Counted from the first letter of the stretch, positions 37,839 through 47,489 are shown. The stretch: 64,000 nt of DNA from Haloterrigena turkmenica DSM 5511 (GCF_000025325.1 NC_013745.1:124001-188000), one strand, 5' to 3'. The notes: a model not told the origin generated them from the letters alone. Numbers and translations: made by a program.

Positions 37839-38180
37839 TCACTCTAAGAACTGTGAATCTATAATGGATTCCACCAGCACGTTATCATTCGAAAATCGAA
37901 TAGCATCACGATGTGAATCATATGCAACGACACCAGCATCTCGTAATTGTGGGATGTGAACGTGATATAGCGACTGCTGGGTCGTCGTGATCACATCGTC
38001 GGGGATTTCTCGTAATCGTGAAGAATTCTCCCGAATTGAAACGTTATTCGCCAGTTCGTGAAGTGTTAGCGCCGTCTGCGCTTCTCGGAGACACAGCACT
38101 GCATAGAACCGACGTTCGTGTCCCAGTAACTGTAATGTATCACAGACATCCTCTATTGTGCGCTCTTTGACACTCATCAA
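37839..38180 (-). CDS. DUF7344-type HTH regulator, distant paralog
   Basis: A 113-residue protein: LLGHERRFYAVLCLREAQTA then LTLHELANNVSIRENS, and TTQQSLYHVHIPQLRDAGVV, the Y-H-x-H-x-P-x-L core of haloarchaeal DUF7344 regulators. It is more similar to the widespread chromosomal type than to the 11656/31786 pair. A dispersed repeat lies downstream of its 3' end. Confidence 0.8.
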   Translation of the reverse strand: MMSVKERTIEDVCDTLQLLGHERRFYAVLCLREAQTALTLHELANNVSIRENSSRLREIPDDVITTTQQSLYHVHIPQLRDAGVVAYDSHRDAIRFSNDNVLVESIIDSQFLE

Positions 38181-38344
38181 CCGGATCTTCGTGGAAGAAC
38201 AGGAAAGAGGCTTGTATGTTCTATAAATAGGTATACATAGACCTAGTAGTGGCGTCCCGTCTTCGCGTTATATGGGGCACAATTTGATCAATTCGCATAC
38301 TCTATGTAGCAGCTGTTTCAAGTAAAATGGCATCTGAAGAATAG

Positions 38345-38855
38345 GGTTTTGACAAGACCAAAACAACCAGATTGCGACGGAAATCTGGTGTCTTTCTCGC
38401 ATGATCTCGAGTGGACTGTCCACCGGCCGATACAGGCCGACTGTCCACCGTTCGCCAGCAGCGGCGGCCGTTCGGTGCGGTGCTGGGCGTTCGGCGCGGT
38501 CCTGTCCATTCAGGCATTGGTCGCCAACCCGCTCGTTTAGCTCTTCAAACGTCTGCGGCCGATCCTCACGTTCCTTCTCGGCTCTGATCCACTGGATAGC
38601 TGCTGATTTTCCTGTCCGATTTTCGTGCGGATGTGCTGATCGACTCGGGATCTTCGGCAACGTCGGGATCATCCGGCACCACGTCCACACCGAGCCCGGC
38701 CTCAACGAGAGCCAGGTCGATATCGTCCTCCCGAACGTCGTCCGGGTCCTCGAGTTCCGGGTGCGTGTCGGCGAGCATCATTGCCGCGATCGTCTCGCGA
38801 AACTCTCGATCCTCCGCAAGAGTACGCCGCGACAACACGCGAGATTTTCGACTGC
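38345..38855 (-). pseudogene. Decayed gene block B (homolog of 7690-8240)
   Basis: LAEDREFRETIAAMMLADTH, DIDLALVEAGLGVDVVPDDP and, in the next frame, RTGKSAAIQWIRAEKERED match block A codon by codon with no indels in the shared core. Silent-type differences dominate, so the protein was once under selection. The 5' end is cut and joined to an integrase fragment. Confidence 0.55.
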
Positions 38856-38985
38856 CTACCAGGGAGTTGCGCCAGTCCCACTTCAGGCATTAATGGGCTG
38901 GAGTGATTTAGCCACTGACCAGAAATACATCCGGATTTCGGGCACTGCGACCGCAGATGCACTCCGGCAAGCGCATTATCGATAA
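38850..38985 (+). pseudogene. Tyrosine recombinase (integrase) C-terminal fragment
   Basis: VPLQALMGWSDLATDQKYIR then ISGTATADALRQAHYR ends at 38985. The L-M-G-W-S and K-Y-I-R elements correspond to the last helices of XerC/phage integrases, with the tyrosine nucleophile in KYIRISG. The rest of the gene is absent. It sits beside block B, which fits a lost integrated element. Confidence 0.6.
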
Positions 38986-39178
38986 CTAACAGGCCGCTCA
39001 CTACTCTTGCAGTTCCTGCTGAACTCAGGTCGCAAGTTCGACGCGGATTCCTCGAGATAGAGGTAGTTCGGGTCGCTTCGTACGGATGATGAGTTCGGCG
39101 CGTCGGCATCGTTTATCCCAGCTATTCTCCATGAGGCTCGGACCCCGGCTATATATCGTTGGCGCGGGTACCATCTAC

Positions 39179-39358
39179 ATGGCTCACGTCCCAGAACTCC
39201 CGGAAAAGTACGTTTGCACAGCCTGCCAGACGATGCACGCCGGCACGGTCTCCGAACGAACCGATAGCGGTCACCAGTACGAGGCACCTGCGAAGTGTGG
39301 CTGTTGCGGCGAAACGGAGCTGGTCACTGAAAAAGACTGGCCACATTTCACGCAGTAA
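39179..39358 (+). CDS. Zinc-ribbon protein (59 aa)
   Basis: MAHVPELPEKYVCTACQTMH, then APAKCGCCGETELVTEKDW. CxxC ... CxC/CxxC pairs form a zinc ribbon. Upstream in-frame codons (to 39086) look non-native. The ATG is preceded by a TATATATC run about 30 bases upstream, consistent with a leaderless transcript. Small haloarchaeal family, role unknown. Confidence 0.7.
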   Translation: MAHVPELPEKYVCTACQTMHAGTVSERTDSGHQYEAPAKCGCCGETELVTEKDWPHFTQ

Positions 39359-39423
39359 CGATTCTCTCCATTTCCCGATACGAGTCGGTAAATGCGGTTT
39401 GTCACTGACAGTACTGCTGTCGG

Positions 39424-39462
39424 TCAGTTCGCACACGTAATTGCCGTTCAGTACAGGTGAAG
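39424..39462. repeat. 39-bp dispersed repeat, second copy
   Basis: TCAGTTCGCACACGTAATTG followed by CCGTTCAGTACAGGTGAAG matches 28814-28852. No inverted repeats or ORF inside. Confidence 0.5.
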
Positions 39463-39562
39463 CATCTAACGGAGTATCGATCGATTCAGGACTACATCAT
39501 CCTACTTTTGTCATCACTGAAAAGTCCGACAGAACCTGCTGTCTATCGCTATCGATAGGCGC

Positions 39563-39877
39563 TTACCGGTCGTGTGAGCGGACAGTCAACTCGTCACCTT
39601 CAAACAAAATCCGATAGCGGTCAAAAGTAAAGGAGACGGTGACCTGCTCGGGTTTTTGATCCCGGACGAGCCCATCGAGTGCGTCCGGGTCAACGTGATC
39701 GTATAAGGTGGTTTCGAGTTCGGTGGCAAGCTCGGTTGGATCGATACCCGTGACGGTTCCGAGAGCGGTGACTGTGGCGATGCTCGGTGGTGTGTCCGAC
39801 CAATCGTACGCTCTTTGGAAGTGAATAGTGGTCAAATCAGATCCATGCCCGTCACTCGCTTGGGTGTCCTCACCCAT
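39563..39877 (-). CDS. HalOD1-domain protein
   Basis: A 104-residue protein starting MGEDTQASDGHGSDLTTIHF. Residues from about 17 follow the HalOD1 output-domain pattern: WSDTPPSIATVTALGTVTGI, then LYDHVDPDALDGLV and VSFTFDRYRILFEGDELTV. HalOD1 often follows receiver domains in haloarchaeal signalling proteins; here it stands alone. The in-frame ATG at 39973 would add basic, non-family residues. Confidence 0.8.
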   Translation of the reverse strand: MGEDTQASDGHGSDLTTIHFQRAYDWSDTPPSIATVTALGTVTGIDPTELATELETTLYDHVDPDALDGLVRDQKPEQVTVSFTFDRYRILFEGDELTVRSHDR

Positions 39878-39912
39878 AGTCTGCCTATGCCAATAAACTC
39901 CATAAATGCACT

Positions 39913-40146
39913 GTGATTTTCCGAGTGAAGGCCGATGTGAATTCACGCTGCTTGTTCTTCGTTGAGTCGGCACGTGAAGATCGCCCGGAGGACGACAACG
40001 AGACTATTTCGATCGCCTGCGCCCCAGATTGCCGTTTCTTCGATCTCATTAGCGCCGCCAGAACCATTTACGAGAGTACTGACGAGTGCCGTCTTTTTGT
40101 CAGTGATCAACAGGCTCCCGGCGGACGTATCCCTCTATTTCTATAA
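39913..40146 (+). CDS. Possible small ORF divergent to HalOD1
   Basis: A 77-residue frame from GTG with acidic stretches (EDRPEDDNETISIA). No family is recognised and the start is weak, so coding is uncertain. Confidence 0.3.
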   Translation: MIFRVKADVNSRCLFFVESAREDRPEDDNETISIACAPDCRFFDLISAARTIYESTDECRLFVSDQQAPGGRIPLFL

Positions 40147-40189
40147 GGTTTCGAATAGTTCGGTTGACGGTACTATTTCCTGAATTTAA

Positions 40190-40390
40190 CCTTGAATATC
40201 GTCTGAAATTCCTGCGAGATAGATGTCTACTCCACGGTCATCGGCGGCCTGAAGCTGATCGAGATGTCGTCAGTGAGTAATTCATCGACGGTCATGTAGA
40301 CGATTTGTTCGTCTGCGTCGGCGAGGGAGGCTCGTTTCTTCAATTCAGAGTAAGGTACGATAGGATCACTCGATTCGGTAAGCAGGTCTG
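40190..40390 (-). pseudogene. TrmB-type regulator C-terminal remnant
   Basis: VPYSELKKRASLADADEQIV then YMTVDELLTDDI and, in another frame, LDQLQAADDRGVDIYLAGIS match the PLD-like effector domain of TrmB regulators. A frameshift and missing HTH show it is dead. The following 40390-40650 stretch shows nothing coding. Confidence 0.5.
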
Positions 40391-40656
40391 CGAATTAACC
40401 GCTAAACGCTGTACGACGTAATCGATCCCCTATGTCTTGGACCGAGTCTATGCCGCCACTTCGATCGACGGCCGAATGGAATGATTGGGCCCTACGAACG
40501 AGATTGCGCGACCAATTTTAGAACCCGCGAGTCTCACCCGAGAACCGTCGTCCGTAGAACGAACCAGTCCCCTGGGATGCCAGCCGAACTCGATGAGTGA
40601 GAAATAGAATAGTTCTTGAGGGCTCGGAGGGGACGTCTGATGTCACCCGCTCTTCG

Positions 40657-41607
40657 TTACGCCATGGTTTCGAGACAGCGATCATAAACGGCGTGCAGGC
40701 GGGCCCCCATCTCGTCGACGGTGTACCCGGAGACGTGCGCTCGCCCGTCCGATCGGCAATCGCCCGCGAGGACGTCGGCCAGTCGCGGCCGGAGCGCGTC
40801 GTCGTCGGCGACCACGTGGGAGTCGGAGATGGGCTCGAGCACCTCGCGGGCGAAGCCGACGTCGCGCGAGACGACCGGGACGTTACAGGCCGCGGCCTCC
40901 TTGATCGTCATTGGCCCGCTCTCGTAGCGCGAGGTGATCAGGACGGCGTCGGCAGCGTTCAGGTAATACGGTACCTCCTCGTAGGGCTGGTTGGCGACGG
41001 TCCGCAACTGTACGTCGTCGGGGAGTCCGTCCACGACCCATTCGGCCAGCGGATAGTTCTTCTCCTCGCGCGAGGGGGCGTAGGGGAAGAGGATGATCCG
41101 CTCGTCGGTCTCCCAGCCGACGCGCTCGCGCGCTTCGTCGCGGGGGATGGGGTGGAACTGCTCGATATCGACCGGGAAGGGGACAACGTGACAGGGTCGA
41201 TCGACGCGATCGGCCATCGCGTTCGACGGAACGACGACGTGATCAGCGCGCGCGGTGAACCGCCTGATGACGTCGGCGTAGGGGTTGTCGAGATACTCGC
41301 CACCCCAGAGCGTACAGACGACCGGGAGGTCGGTCCGCGGCAGCGCCGACGCCGCGACGGCGAACGGAAACGTGAGTCCGTAGTTGGCGTGGACGAGGTC
41401 GTAGTCATCGCGCGCCGCTCGGAGCACCTGCGGGAGGTAACGGGCGTAATCGAGCGGCGTCCGCCGCTCGACGTCGTCTTCGCGGGCCCGATGCTCGCTG
41501 GGGACCGGCAGCGTCATCACCTCGACGCCGGCACGCTCGAGGGCCGTCATCTGGCTTTGATAGAAGCTGCGCCAGTCGGTGGTAGTGAGACTCAGGACGT
41601 GGATCAT
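40657..41607 (-). CDS. Glycosyltransferase family 4
   Basis: A 316-residue GT-B protein. The N-terminal Rossmann half begins MIHVLSLTTTDWRSFYQSQM and has DYDLVHANYGLTFPFAVAAS. The C-terminal half carries RYESGPMTIKEAAACNVPVV, the E-x7-E nucleotide-sugar motif of GT4 enzymes. It follows the DUF354 gene by 7 bases on the same strand, forming a two-gene operon for surface glycan or glycolipid synthesis. GC content is higher than in the flanks. Confidence 0.85.
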   Translation of the reverse strand: MIHVLSLTTTDWRSFYQSQMTALERAGVEVMTLPVPSEHRAREDDVERRTPLDYARYLPQVLRAARDDYDLVHANYGLTFPFAVAASALPRTDLPVVCTLWGGEYLDNPYADVIRRFTARADHVVVPSNAMADRVDRPCHVVPFPVDIEQFHPIPRDEARERVGWETDERIILFPYAPSREEKNYPLAEWVVDGLPDDVQLRTVANQPYEEVPYYLNAADAVLITSRYESGPMTIKEAAACNVPVVSRDVGFAREVLEPISDSHVVADDDALRPRLADVLAGDCRSDGRAHVSGYTVDEMGARLHAVYDRCLETMA

Positions 41608-41614
41608 GGTAGCG

Positions 41615-42739
41615 TTACTGGGGGACTGGCTGGCCGCGCTCGTCCGCGTCGGGCTCCGACTCGCTCTCCGCCCGCGCGGACGCCTCCGGCGTCGGTTCGT
41701 CGATGTCCGCGAGGAGTTGGCTGAGCACGTACTCGGTGACGTCGATCTTCTCCTCGAGCATCGCCTCGCGTCGATCCGCCCAGGTCTCGTCAGCGGTCGG
41801 ATCGCTGACGATCCGCTCGAGGGTATCGACTGCGTCGCTCTCGCGGCTCATGTGGAACGACCGGACGAGACCGTAGGCCTCGAGTTCCTCGAACTTGCCC
41901 ATGTCGTCCGCGCCCGCGAACGGGCTGATCCGAACGGTCGGCGTGCCGAGGAGACCGGCCTCGAGGGTGGTCGTCGCGACCTCGCCGACGACGACGTCGG
42001 CGAACGCGAGCAGGTGGTGAAACGCCGCCGGCGGCACGGGAAGCGGTTCGGTGCCCTCCGGCAGTGGGCCGTCGCCCTCGTCGGAGACGAACACCCGTCC
42101 GTCATCGGCGAGGACGTCGACGATCCGGCGACGCGCCGAGGGAGAGATTCCCTCCTTCCCGACGTCGTGGTTGCCGTTCCACGCACCGAACCGGATGACG
42201 GCGTACCGCTCGTCGGGATCGATGTCGTTGCGTCGCAGGATCGACGGGTCCGGCTCGAACCGATCCGGATGGAGGTATGCGAGTTCGTGGTAGCCGGGAT
42301 AGGTGACGTGACCGTCACCGTAGCCCTCGCGGAAGTTGTCCGGCGTGTAGAGCACGTCCGCGAACGGGAGGGTGAGTCGGTTGCCGCCGTTGATCGCCGT
42401 CTCGGTGTCGATGTAGACGTGGCTCTCCGCGTCGACCAGTTCGGCGACGTGCGTCGCGGCGATCCCGTGGCTCGAGACGATGTAGTCCGGATCGATCGCT
42501 CGCGCCCGGCGGAGGAGCCGGTACTCGTAGCGCAACTGCGTCAGCCCCAGTCCGAGCCAGCCGTCGGGTTCCCCACAGAGCAGTTCGTGATGGATGTTGT
42601 AGGCGTCGAGGAGCTCCCCCGTAACCCCCTTCTCGCGGCCGAACACGTGGACGTCGTGACCCGCGGTCTCGAGGTCGCGGACGACGTGCCTGAAGAGGTG
42701 GACGTTCGCCGCGTGCTGGATGGTGATGACTATATCCAT
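41615..42739 (-). CDS. DUF354 (GT-B fold glycosyltransferase-like) protein
   Basis: A 374-residue protein opening MDIVITIQHAANVHLFRHVV. It continues through IDPDYIVSSHGIAATHVAEL, then YIDTETAINGGNRLTLPFAD and GEVATTTLEAGLLGTPTVRI. These are signatures of archaeal DUF354, related to UDP-GlcNAc 2-epimerase/GT-B proteins. The acidic C-terminal tail (ESESEPDADERGQ) is unstructured. First gene of the operon with the GT4 enzyme. Confidence 0.85.
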   Translation of the reverse strand: MDIVITIQHAANVHLFRHVVRDLETAGHDVHVFGREKGVTGELLDAYNIHHELLCGEPDGWLGLGLTQLRYEYRLLRRARAIDPDYIVSSHGIAATHVAELVDAESHVYIDTETAINGGNRLTLPFADVLYTPDNFREGYGDGHVTYPGYHELAYLHPDRFEPDPSILRRNDIDPDERYAVIRFGAWNGNHDVGKEGISPSARRRIVDVLADDGRVFVSDEGDGPLPEGTEPLPVPPAAFHHLLAFADVVVGEVATTTLEAGLLGTPTVRISPFAGADDMGKFEELEAYGLVRSFHMSRESDAVDTLERIVSDPTADETWADRREAMLEEKIDVTEYVLSQLLADIDEPTPEASARAESESEPDADERGQPVPQ

Positions 42740-42889
42740 CTGTCTTCTGATCGAGACGACTCATATCGGGCGCATTATTACACTCTCTTTAGCGGGGTGA
42801 CGTTCTCGTCCCGGGATTTTATCGGCGAAACGGTCGCTCGCGAGTGAAATGATGGCCTCGAAACAGTCGCACGCGTAACAAGTGTCCCG

Positions 42890-43225
42890 ATACGGCATCG
42901 GGAGGGCGGTATCAGCCGGAGTTACGTACCCGTGCGTAGAGCGTGACGTAGGCGTGAAAGGCAGTGGTTCCTCGTTTCGCCTGTGAGAAGTACAGTGACT
43001 CCGTCTCGTCCTCGTCACCGTAGTAGGGATCGAGGTGTAGGTCGTCGCCGACCTACACCGGTCGATCTGGAAGTGTCTCAAGGACATCTCGTTGAAGGAG
43101 CGTGTTCCCAACCGCTTCAACGGTATCAAGATCGAACTGATCGGCAAGATATCCACGGACGGTATTGGCGTGGGGCGAGTCGTTCGTTTTCTCGCAGACG
43201 TGATTAATCGAGGTCCTCCGTCGTG
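42890..43225 (-). pseudogene. ISH3-type transposase N-terminal remnant
   Basis: TSINHVCEKTNDSPHANTVR, GYLADQFDLDTVEAVGNTLL, then LETLPDRPV, a TAG, and LHLDPYYGDEDETESLYFSQ reading on to TTAFHAYVTLYARVRNSG. This is the ISH3 transposase with an internal stop and no C-terminus. Its left edge abuts the truncated surface-protein gene. The stretch 42740-42890 shows nothing else. Confidence 0.75.
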
Positions 43226-43291
43226 ACCGCTACAGTCTCCCCGAGATCCAGCGAAAATTCCTCATCGAGACTGTTGACGACAAAATTAAGC

Positions 43292-44329
43292 ATGCAGTTC
43301 CGGACATATCCGGTGCGCACCAATGACACGTTCCCGGTCCGACTCGAAACCGCGTCCGATGTAGCCGAGGCAATGGTCACTGTCGCCGGTGTTGACCCGT
43401 GTGATTCCCAGTACGTGTCTCCTGATCGTGACCAGACACTAACGGTTCAGCCAAGGACAACGGTCATCTTCGAGGTGGATGCGGAACTGCTGAAGCAACA
43501 GGGAACTACGCACTGGTACGTTGACGGCGATTACGTCACAACCCCGGCAGGTCCGTGGCCTTCAACGTATTTCGCAGAGATTGGCCGGGAGATCTTCACG
43601 CACACGTTTGACTCGGAAGGGACGCACCTCGTAGATACGGCCGTGGTAGCTGACGAGGGGAACTCTGCCTCACGGTGGGAGGTGACGGTGGCTGACAACG
43701 GCGCTGCACCGCCAACCGTCAATGCTTCCCGGCCAGCGACCAGTGAACTTGCTGCCGACGAAACGACCACGCTCGAACTTGAGGTCTTGAGCCACAGCAC
43801 CGAACTGAATCGTGTCGTGTGGTGGATGACGCAGTCGGACGTGATCCTTGATGTCTCCGATATCGAAGGAAGGAGTGACACCGCGTCGGTCACGGTTGAT
43901 GGTGGCTGCCATACGTGTCAGATTGAGGCGTGGGTGATCGATGAGAACAATATGTTTACGGCGGTGAATCCATGGGTGTTTGAAGGCTTTGACGCGGCTG
44001 ATGACGGTGGTGGTGGGAACGAGGGCAATGTTGCTGTAAGTATTCAGGGAACGAATAGCCCGGTGACCGGCGGTGAGGTGCTGGAGGTGACTGCTGCAAT
44101 CGAGAATACGGGGTCGTCGGAGGTGACACGCACGGTTGATCTCGTGGTCGGTGAAGATCCGGAGACCGTGGACAGTCGGACGGTGACGATTCCTGCCGGT
44201 GGGACAAAACGGTTCACTCTCGTGTTCGAGACGTATCCGGTGAAGCAGGACGATTCGTTCCCTGTCCGCGTGGAGGCTGAGGGGAGTTCCGATGTACGTA
44301 CTGTCACTGCGTATGGAACGGAGTCATAG
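43292..44329 (+). CDS. Surface protein with CARDB-like repeats, 5'-truncated
   Basis: About 345 residues. The first domain starts mid-fold (FRTYPVRTNDTFPVRLETAS) and resembles the end of the last one (FETYPVKQDDSFPVRVEAEG), so an ancestral repeat lost its first half. A glycine-rich linker DDGGGGNEG precedes a complete CARDB-like domain (VAVSIQGTNSPVTGGEVLEV). No signal peptide remains. The ISH3 remnant lies directly upstream. In intact relatives these domains are extracellular. Confidence 0.65.
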   Translation: MQFRTYPVRTNDTFPVRLETASDVAEAMVTVAGVDPCDSQYVSPDRDQTLTVQPRTTVIFEVDAELLKQQGTTHWYVDGDYVTTPAGPWPSTYFAEIGREIFTHTFDSEGTHLVDTAVVADEGNSASRWEVTVADNGAAPPTVNASRPATSELAADETTTLELEVLSHSTELNRVVWWMTQSDVILDVSDIEGRSDTASVTVDGGCHTCQIEAWVIDENNMFTAVNPWVFEGFDAADDGGGGNEGNVAVSIQGTNSPVTGGEVLEVTAAIENTGSSEVTRTVDLVVGEDPETVDSRTVTIPAGGTKRFTLVFETYPVKQDDSFPVRVEAEGSSDVRTVTAYGTES

Positions 44330-44349
44330 ACTACGTTGATCGGACTCCG

Positions 44350-44535
44350 TCATAGTTGCTGCTTGAGCGGCCGCGACTCTTGGAGTTCGAGGTAGTCGCT
44401 ATCTTGGATCTCCGCCAGCCGCATCTGGAGATGAATAGGACAGTAATATTGCGTCTGCTGTGACCCGTCGGTGTCTTGGAGGACGACCTGGGTGGTGGCG
44501 TTGCGGACGCATTGGTGCCACCAGTCACAGTTCAT
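44350..44535 (-). CDS. Small Cys/His-containing protein
   Basis: A 61-residue protein: MNCDWWHQCVRNATTQVVLQ, then QTQYYCPIHLQMRLAEIQDS. C-x5-C and C-x2-H could bind zinc. Protein-like composition and a clean ATG support coding. Convergent with the surface-protein gene. Unknown function. Confidence 0.5.
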   Translation of the reverse strand: MNCDWWHQCVRNATTQVVLQDTDGSQQTQYYCPIHLQMRLAEIQDSDYLELQESRPLKQQL

Positions 44536-44671
44536 ACTGGTCCTTACTGTCCTATAGGATAATAGCCGGGGAGATTTAGGCGGTCGCTCATCCCGAGGAC
44601 TCGTAACTTAGGATTCTGCTGAACCAGTTGGTGGAGGCGATGCTATCTGGAATATTGCCATTGAGATGAGC

Positions 44672-44941
44672 CTAGAGGGCGTCATGGTTCCAGGGACTCT
44701 GAGTGATGAATCGCCGGATGCGGTCTTCATGAACATCCATTCGTTTCCCAATGTCACTCAAGGTTTTGTGGCTGCCGGGCCGCACTAACCCCTCAACGTA
44801 GGCAAGTGCCATCCGCCACGTATTGGTGGCACGTGCCCACGACGAGCCGTCGGGCCGCGTCGTGAACGCGGCCCGAACTGGGTCAAGAAATCGCCGAATC
44901 GCCAACTTTGGATTCCGTATCCGGCAGTTGATTTGGGCCAT
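44672..44941 (-). pseudogene. Transposase N-terminal fragment (IS701-like)
   Basis: An 89-residue frame: SSWARATNTWRMALAYVEGL then VRPGSHKTLSDIGKRMDVHE and DRIRRFITQSPWNHDAL. This resembles the first part of IS701-type transposases (Y-x-x-G-L-L...R-K-N...A). The catalytic domain is missing. Sequence to 45260 holds only AT-rich DNA. Confidence 0.55.
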
Positions 44942-45267
44942 GCGACCTCAAGGGCGTCCAACGAAGATTGCGGTGCCGATTCAACCGCCGAAGTAGTATG
45001 ATTCAGTACCAACAAAACGCATTGACCGGCCGAGTTCTTCATCGCCATCACTTCGATACCAACGCCGATCTCGAAACCATGATAAGCCATTATTCAGATT
45101 GTCGGTCACACTAGCAGATAGAGTTGAGAAAAAAGTCGAACAGCGGAATCAATCAAATTGGAAGCGATAAATTCGCATATGTAATTACTGTGTGTCATGC
45201 CCAGGAATCGATAGAAATGGCTTCTAATTGAAGGATCAGTATTAATCCGTATACTAACGCGGGAACT

Positions 45268-45300
45268 ATGTCCGAGAACCCACTCTTCGAGGGCAGTCGA
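45268..45300 (+). pseudogene. N-terminal stub of a lost gene
   Basis: MSENPLFEGSRLPRV is a plausible start behind a good AT-rich promoter (TTAATCCGTATACTAACG), but the frame runs into the antisense HNH gene after about 12 codons. A deletion junction is likely at about 45300. Confidence 0.3.
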
Positions 45301-45729
45301 CTACCTCGAGTGCAATTCCTCCGCTTTGTCAATCAGATCCTCGTTGAATTCGTCTCCATTGCGTCCATGGTGAACCCGTCGATGGCAGTTTGGACATAGT
45401 GCGATTACATTCTTCGGGTGGTCTGCCCCACCGTTACTGCGTCGGCGAAGATGGTGCACCTCGAGGAAAGATTCTCTATCATCAGTGAGAAACGGGGCAT
45501 CGTCACTACAGCCTTGACACACACCGTCAGCAACTTGGAGCGCGTATTTTCTCACGACCTCTGACCGCGGATACGTGGTACGAGATCGCGATTCGCTTGT
45601 CGTTCGGCCTTCGCCGTTCACACTTGCCTCGGCCTGATCATACAGTTCGCCTACGGAGGAGTGTCGCTCCGAGTCAACGCGACCGTTGATCAGGCACAGA
45701 GAGCAGACACCGTTGCAGAAGGCGCACAA
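45301..45729 (-). pseudogene. HNH endonuclease, C-terminal part
   Basis: A complete HNH module: YPRSEVVRKYALQVADGVCQ, CSDDAPFLTDDRESFLEVHH, then RSNGGADHPKNVIALCPNCH and RRVHHG, including the CxxC zinc knuckles and E-V-H-H metal site. Haloarchaeal relatives are longer, with an N-terminal recognition domain; here the frame starts next to a transposase tail, so the N-terminus was lost. The nuclease core itself looks intact. Confidence 0.65.
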
Positions 45730-45898
45730 CGCCCGGATGGACGGTGAGGACTACAATCAACGCTAGATGAGTGAAACAGGCTTCTCGCAGTTGAAGGAAG
45801 ACGACGGCGAGAAGCTTCGCTCCCGGAGCTGGCACGGCCAGTTCCGGGAGCTGACTCGCAAGTGCATCGTGCATAACCTAACGCAGGCGGCGAGTTAG
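45700..45898 (+). pseudogene. Transposase C-terminal tail with in-frame stop
   Basis: QKAHNARMDGEDYNQR, TAG, then MSETGFSQLKEDDGEKLRSR and SWHGQFRELTRKCIVHNLTQ. This is the conserved end of an IS4/IS5-type haloarchaeal transposase. It overlaps the apparent 5' end of the HNH frame and probably truncated that gene. Confidence 0.65.
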
Positions 45899-46273
45899 GG
45901 CTCGCCACCTGCTCTCTCTTCTCTAGACGTATCCGGGAGAGGCATCGCCGTCGTCACTGGAACAATGGTATAAGGTGACATAATTATGACCCTTCGGTGA
46001 ACACCGCTAGCGACAGCTACTGCATCTTCTGACTCCAAGAACCAATCTCTGACGTCGTAAAACCGTGAGTGATCGACACCACCCCGTCGCAGACTTGCGT
46101 TCAACAAGGCATCTTGAAACCAACTTCGACAGGTGGTGGCAGGATCGGATATTCAGAGAGCGTCACGATGTAGAAGAGATGACGGTCTAATAGTGGGCGC
46201 ACAAAGGGGGGAAGATTGAGGATCAGTGCCTATCTATTTGGTCACTCCTGAGTTCTACATAAGAGCGCGCGGT

Positions 46274-46316
46274 ATTAACCAACAAACCGGACGAGTCTTA
46301 CAGTCTGTTGGTTAAT
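46274..46316. promoter_or_regulatory. Long palindrome ATTAACCAACA-N21-TGTTGGTTAAT
   Basis: Perfect 11-bp inverted arms at 46274-46284 and 46306-46316, about 90 bases upstream of the beta-propeller gene. It shares its core with the palindrome at 19660-19700. The spacing suits two dimers or a large operator. Confidence 0.6.
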
Positions 46317-46403
46317 TCGACCGTTATGGTGGAAGGGCGGCAGCTGTACCCACCCATGAAAAGTACCCCTGGAGGTTAATCAGACGGCGAACGTAAGCCA
46401 GCC

Positions 46404-47336
46404 ATGGCCGTTCTCATTGGCACTCGTGACGGCGTCTACCGCACAGCAACCGTCCCCGTCGACGACGTCGAACAGGTGCTCGATAGCGGTGATGTCCCCA
46501 GAGTCCAGACGTTTCCGGAAGTCGACGGCGTATTCGCGGCCACGAAGACGGGACTGTATCGGTCGATGGATGATGGGCGAACGTGGGAGGGCCTCGGCGT
46601 CCCACAGGAGGAGGTGTACTCGGTTGTCGCCAGTCCCGACAGTGAACGGCTCTATGCGGGCACCCATCCTGCGCACCTCTACGTTTCGACTGATCGCGGT
46701 GAGACGTGGCGCGAACTCGAGGGCTTTCAGGAGCTTCCGTCGCGGGACGAGTGGCATACGCCGCGCCACCGTAACGAAGCCCACGTGCGGAGCCTCGGCG
46801 TGCATCCGGAGACGCCTGACAGAGTAATTGCCGGCGTCGAGGTCGGCGGCATCCACGTCAGCGACGACCAGGGCGAGACGTGGACTGAGCGCCGCGACGG
46901 CGTCCATGACGACGTCCATGACGTTCACGTCTACGGGGCGGACGAGTACATTGTCTCATGTGGCGACGGACTCTACCGAACGCGCGATGCTGGACAGTCC
47001 TGGACACGACTCGATACGGACCTCGCTCATCGATATTTTCGGGAGGCCTTCACGTTCAATGGCCGACTCTACGCGGCGGCAGCCCGGAGTTCGCCGGGAA
47101 CGTGGAGCGGCGATACTGGTGCCGACGCAATACTAGTGGAATCAACTGACTTCGGCGAGACCTTTGAGGCTGTCTCGTACCCCGGTGGGCCGGCCGAGGT
47201 CATCCTCGCGTGGACTCAAATCGACGGCAATGTGGTAGCAGGCACGAACGAAGGCCGACTTCTCAGCCGCGATGCGGACGGGACGTGGACCGACGCGGGA
47301 CAAGTGCCAGCTGGGATTCGATCGCTTGCAGAGTAG
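46404..47336 (+). CDS. BNR/VPS10-type beta-propeller protein
   Basis: A 310-residue protein with repeated S-x-D-x-G-x-T-W Asp-box motifs: RSMDDGRTWEGL, VSTDRGETWREL, VSDDQGETWTER, RTRDAGQSWTRL, ESTDFGETFEAV and LSRDADGTWTDA. Six blades or so form a cytosolic propeller (no signal peptide), as in sialidase/VPS10-like haloarchaeal proteins of unknown function. Catalytic sialidase residues are not apparent. The upstream palindrome suggests dedicated regulation. Confidence 0.8.
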   Translation: MAVLIGTRDGVYRTATVPVDDVEQVLDSGDVPRVQTFPEVDGVFAATKTGLYRSMDDGRTWEGLGVPQEEVYSVVASPDSERLYAGTHPAHLYVSTDRGETWRELEGFQELPSRDEWHTPRHRNEAHVRSLGVHPETPDRVIAGVEVGGIHVSDDQGETWTERRDGVHDDVHDVHVYGADEYIVSCGDGLYRTRDAGQSWTRLDTDLAHRYFREAFTFNGRLYAAAARSSPGTWSGDTGADAILVESTDFGETFEAVSYPGGPAEVILAWTQIDGNVVAGTNEGRLLSRDADGTWTDAGQVPAGIRSLAE

Positions 47337-47489
47337 ATCAAAGACGGCTGCACTCACCTATCGCTGTCGAATCTGCATCGGCAGACCGTTCGTGGTCTGC
47401 GTGGTGATCTCCGGTTCGATCGTGATCGTGGGATCCTGACCAGCCCACTCGAGGGTCCACTGTTAGCCGATTGTCGCCAGCACTAATGC

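Noticed and set aside
40597-42847. Long forward-strand open frames (375 and 422 codons) across 40597-42847
   Set aside because: They are antisense shadows of the GT4 and DUF354 genes in GC-rich DNA. Their residues are arginine/valine-rich with no domain, while the reverse-strand proteins are clearly recognisable.
45895-46107. 70-codon reverse frame near 46 kb
   Set aside because: TTG start, no acidic bias, no recognisable family and no conserved motif.
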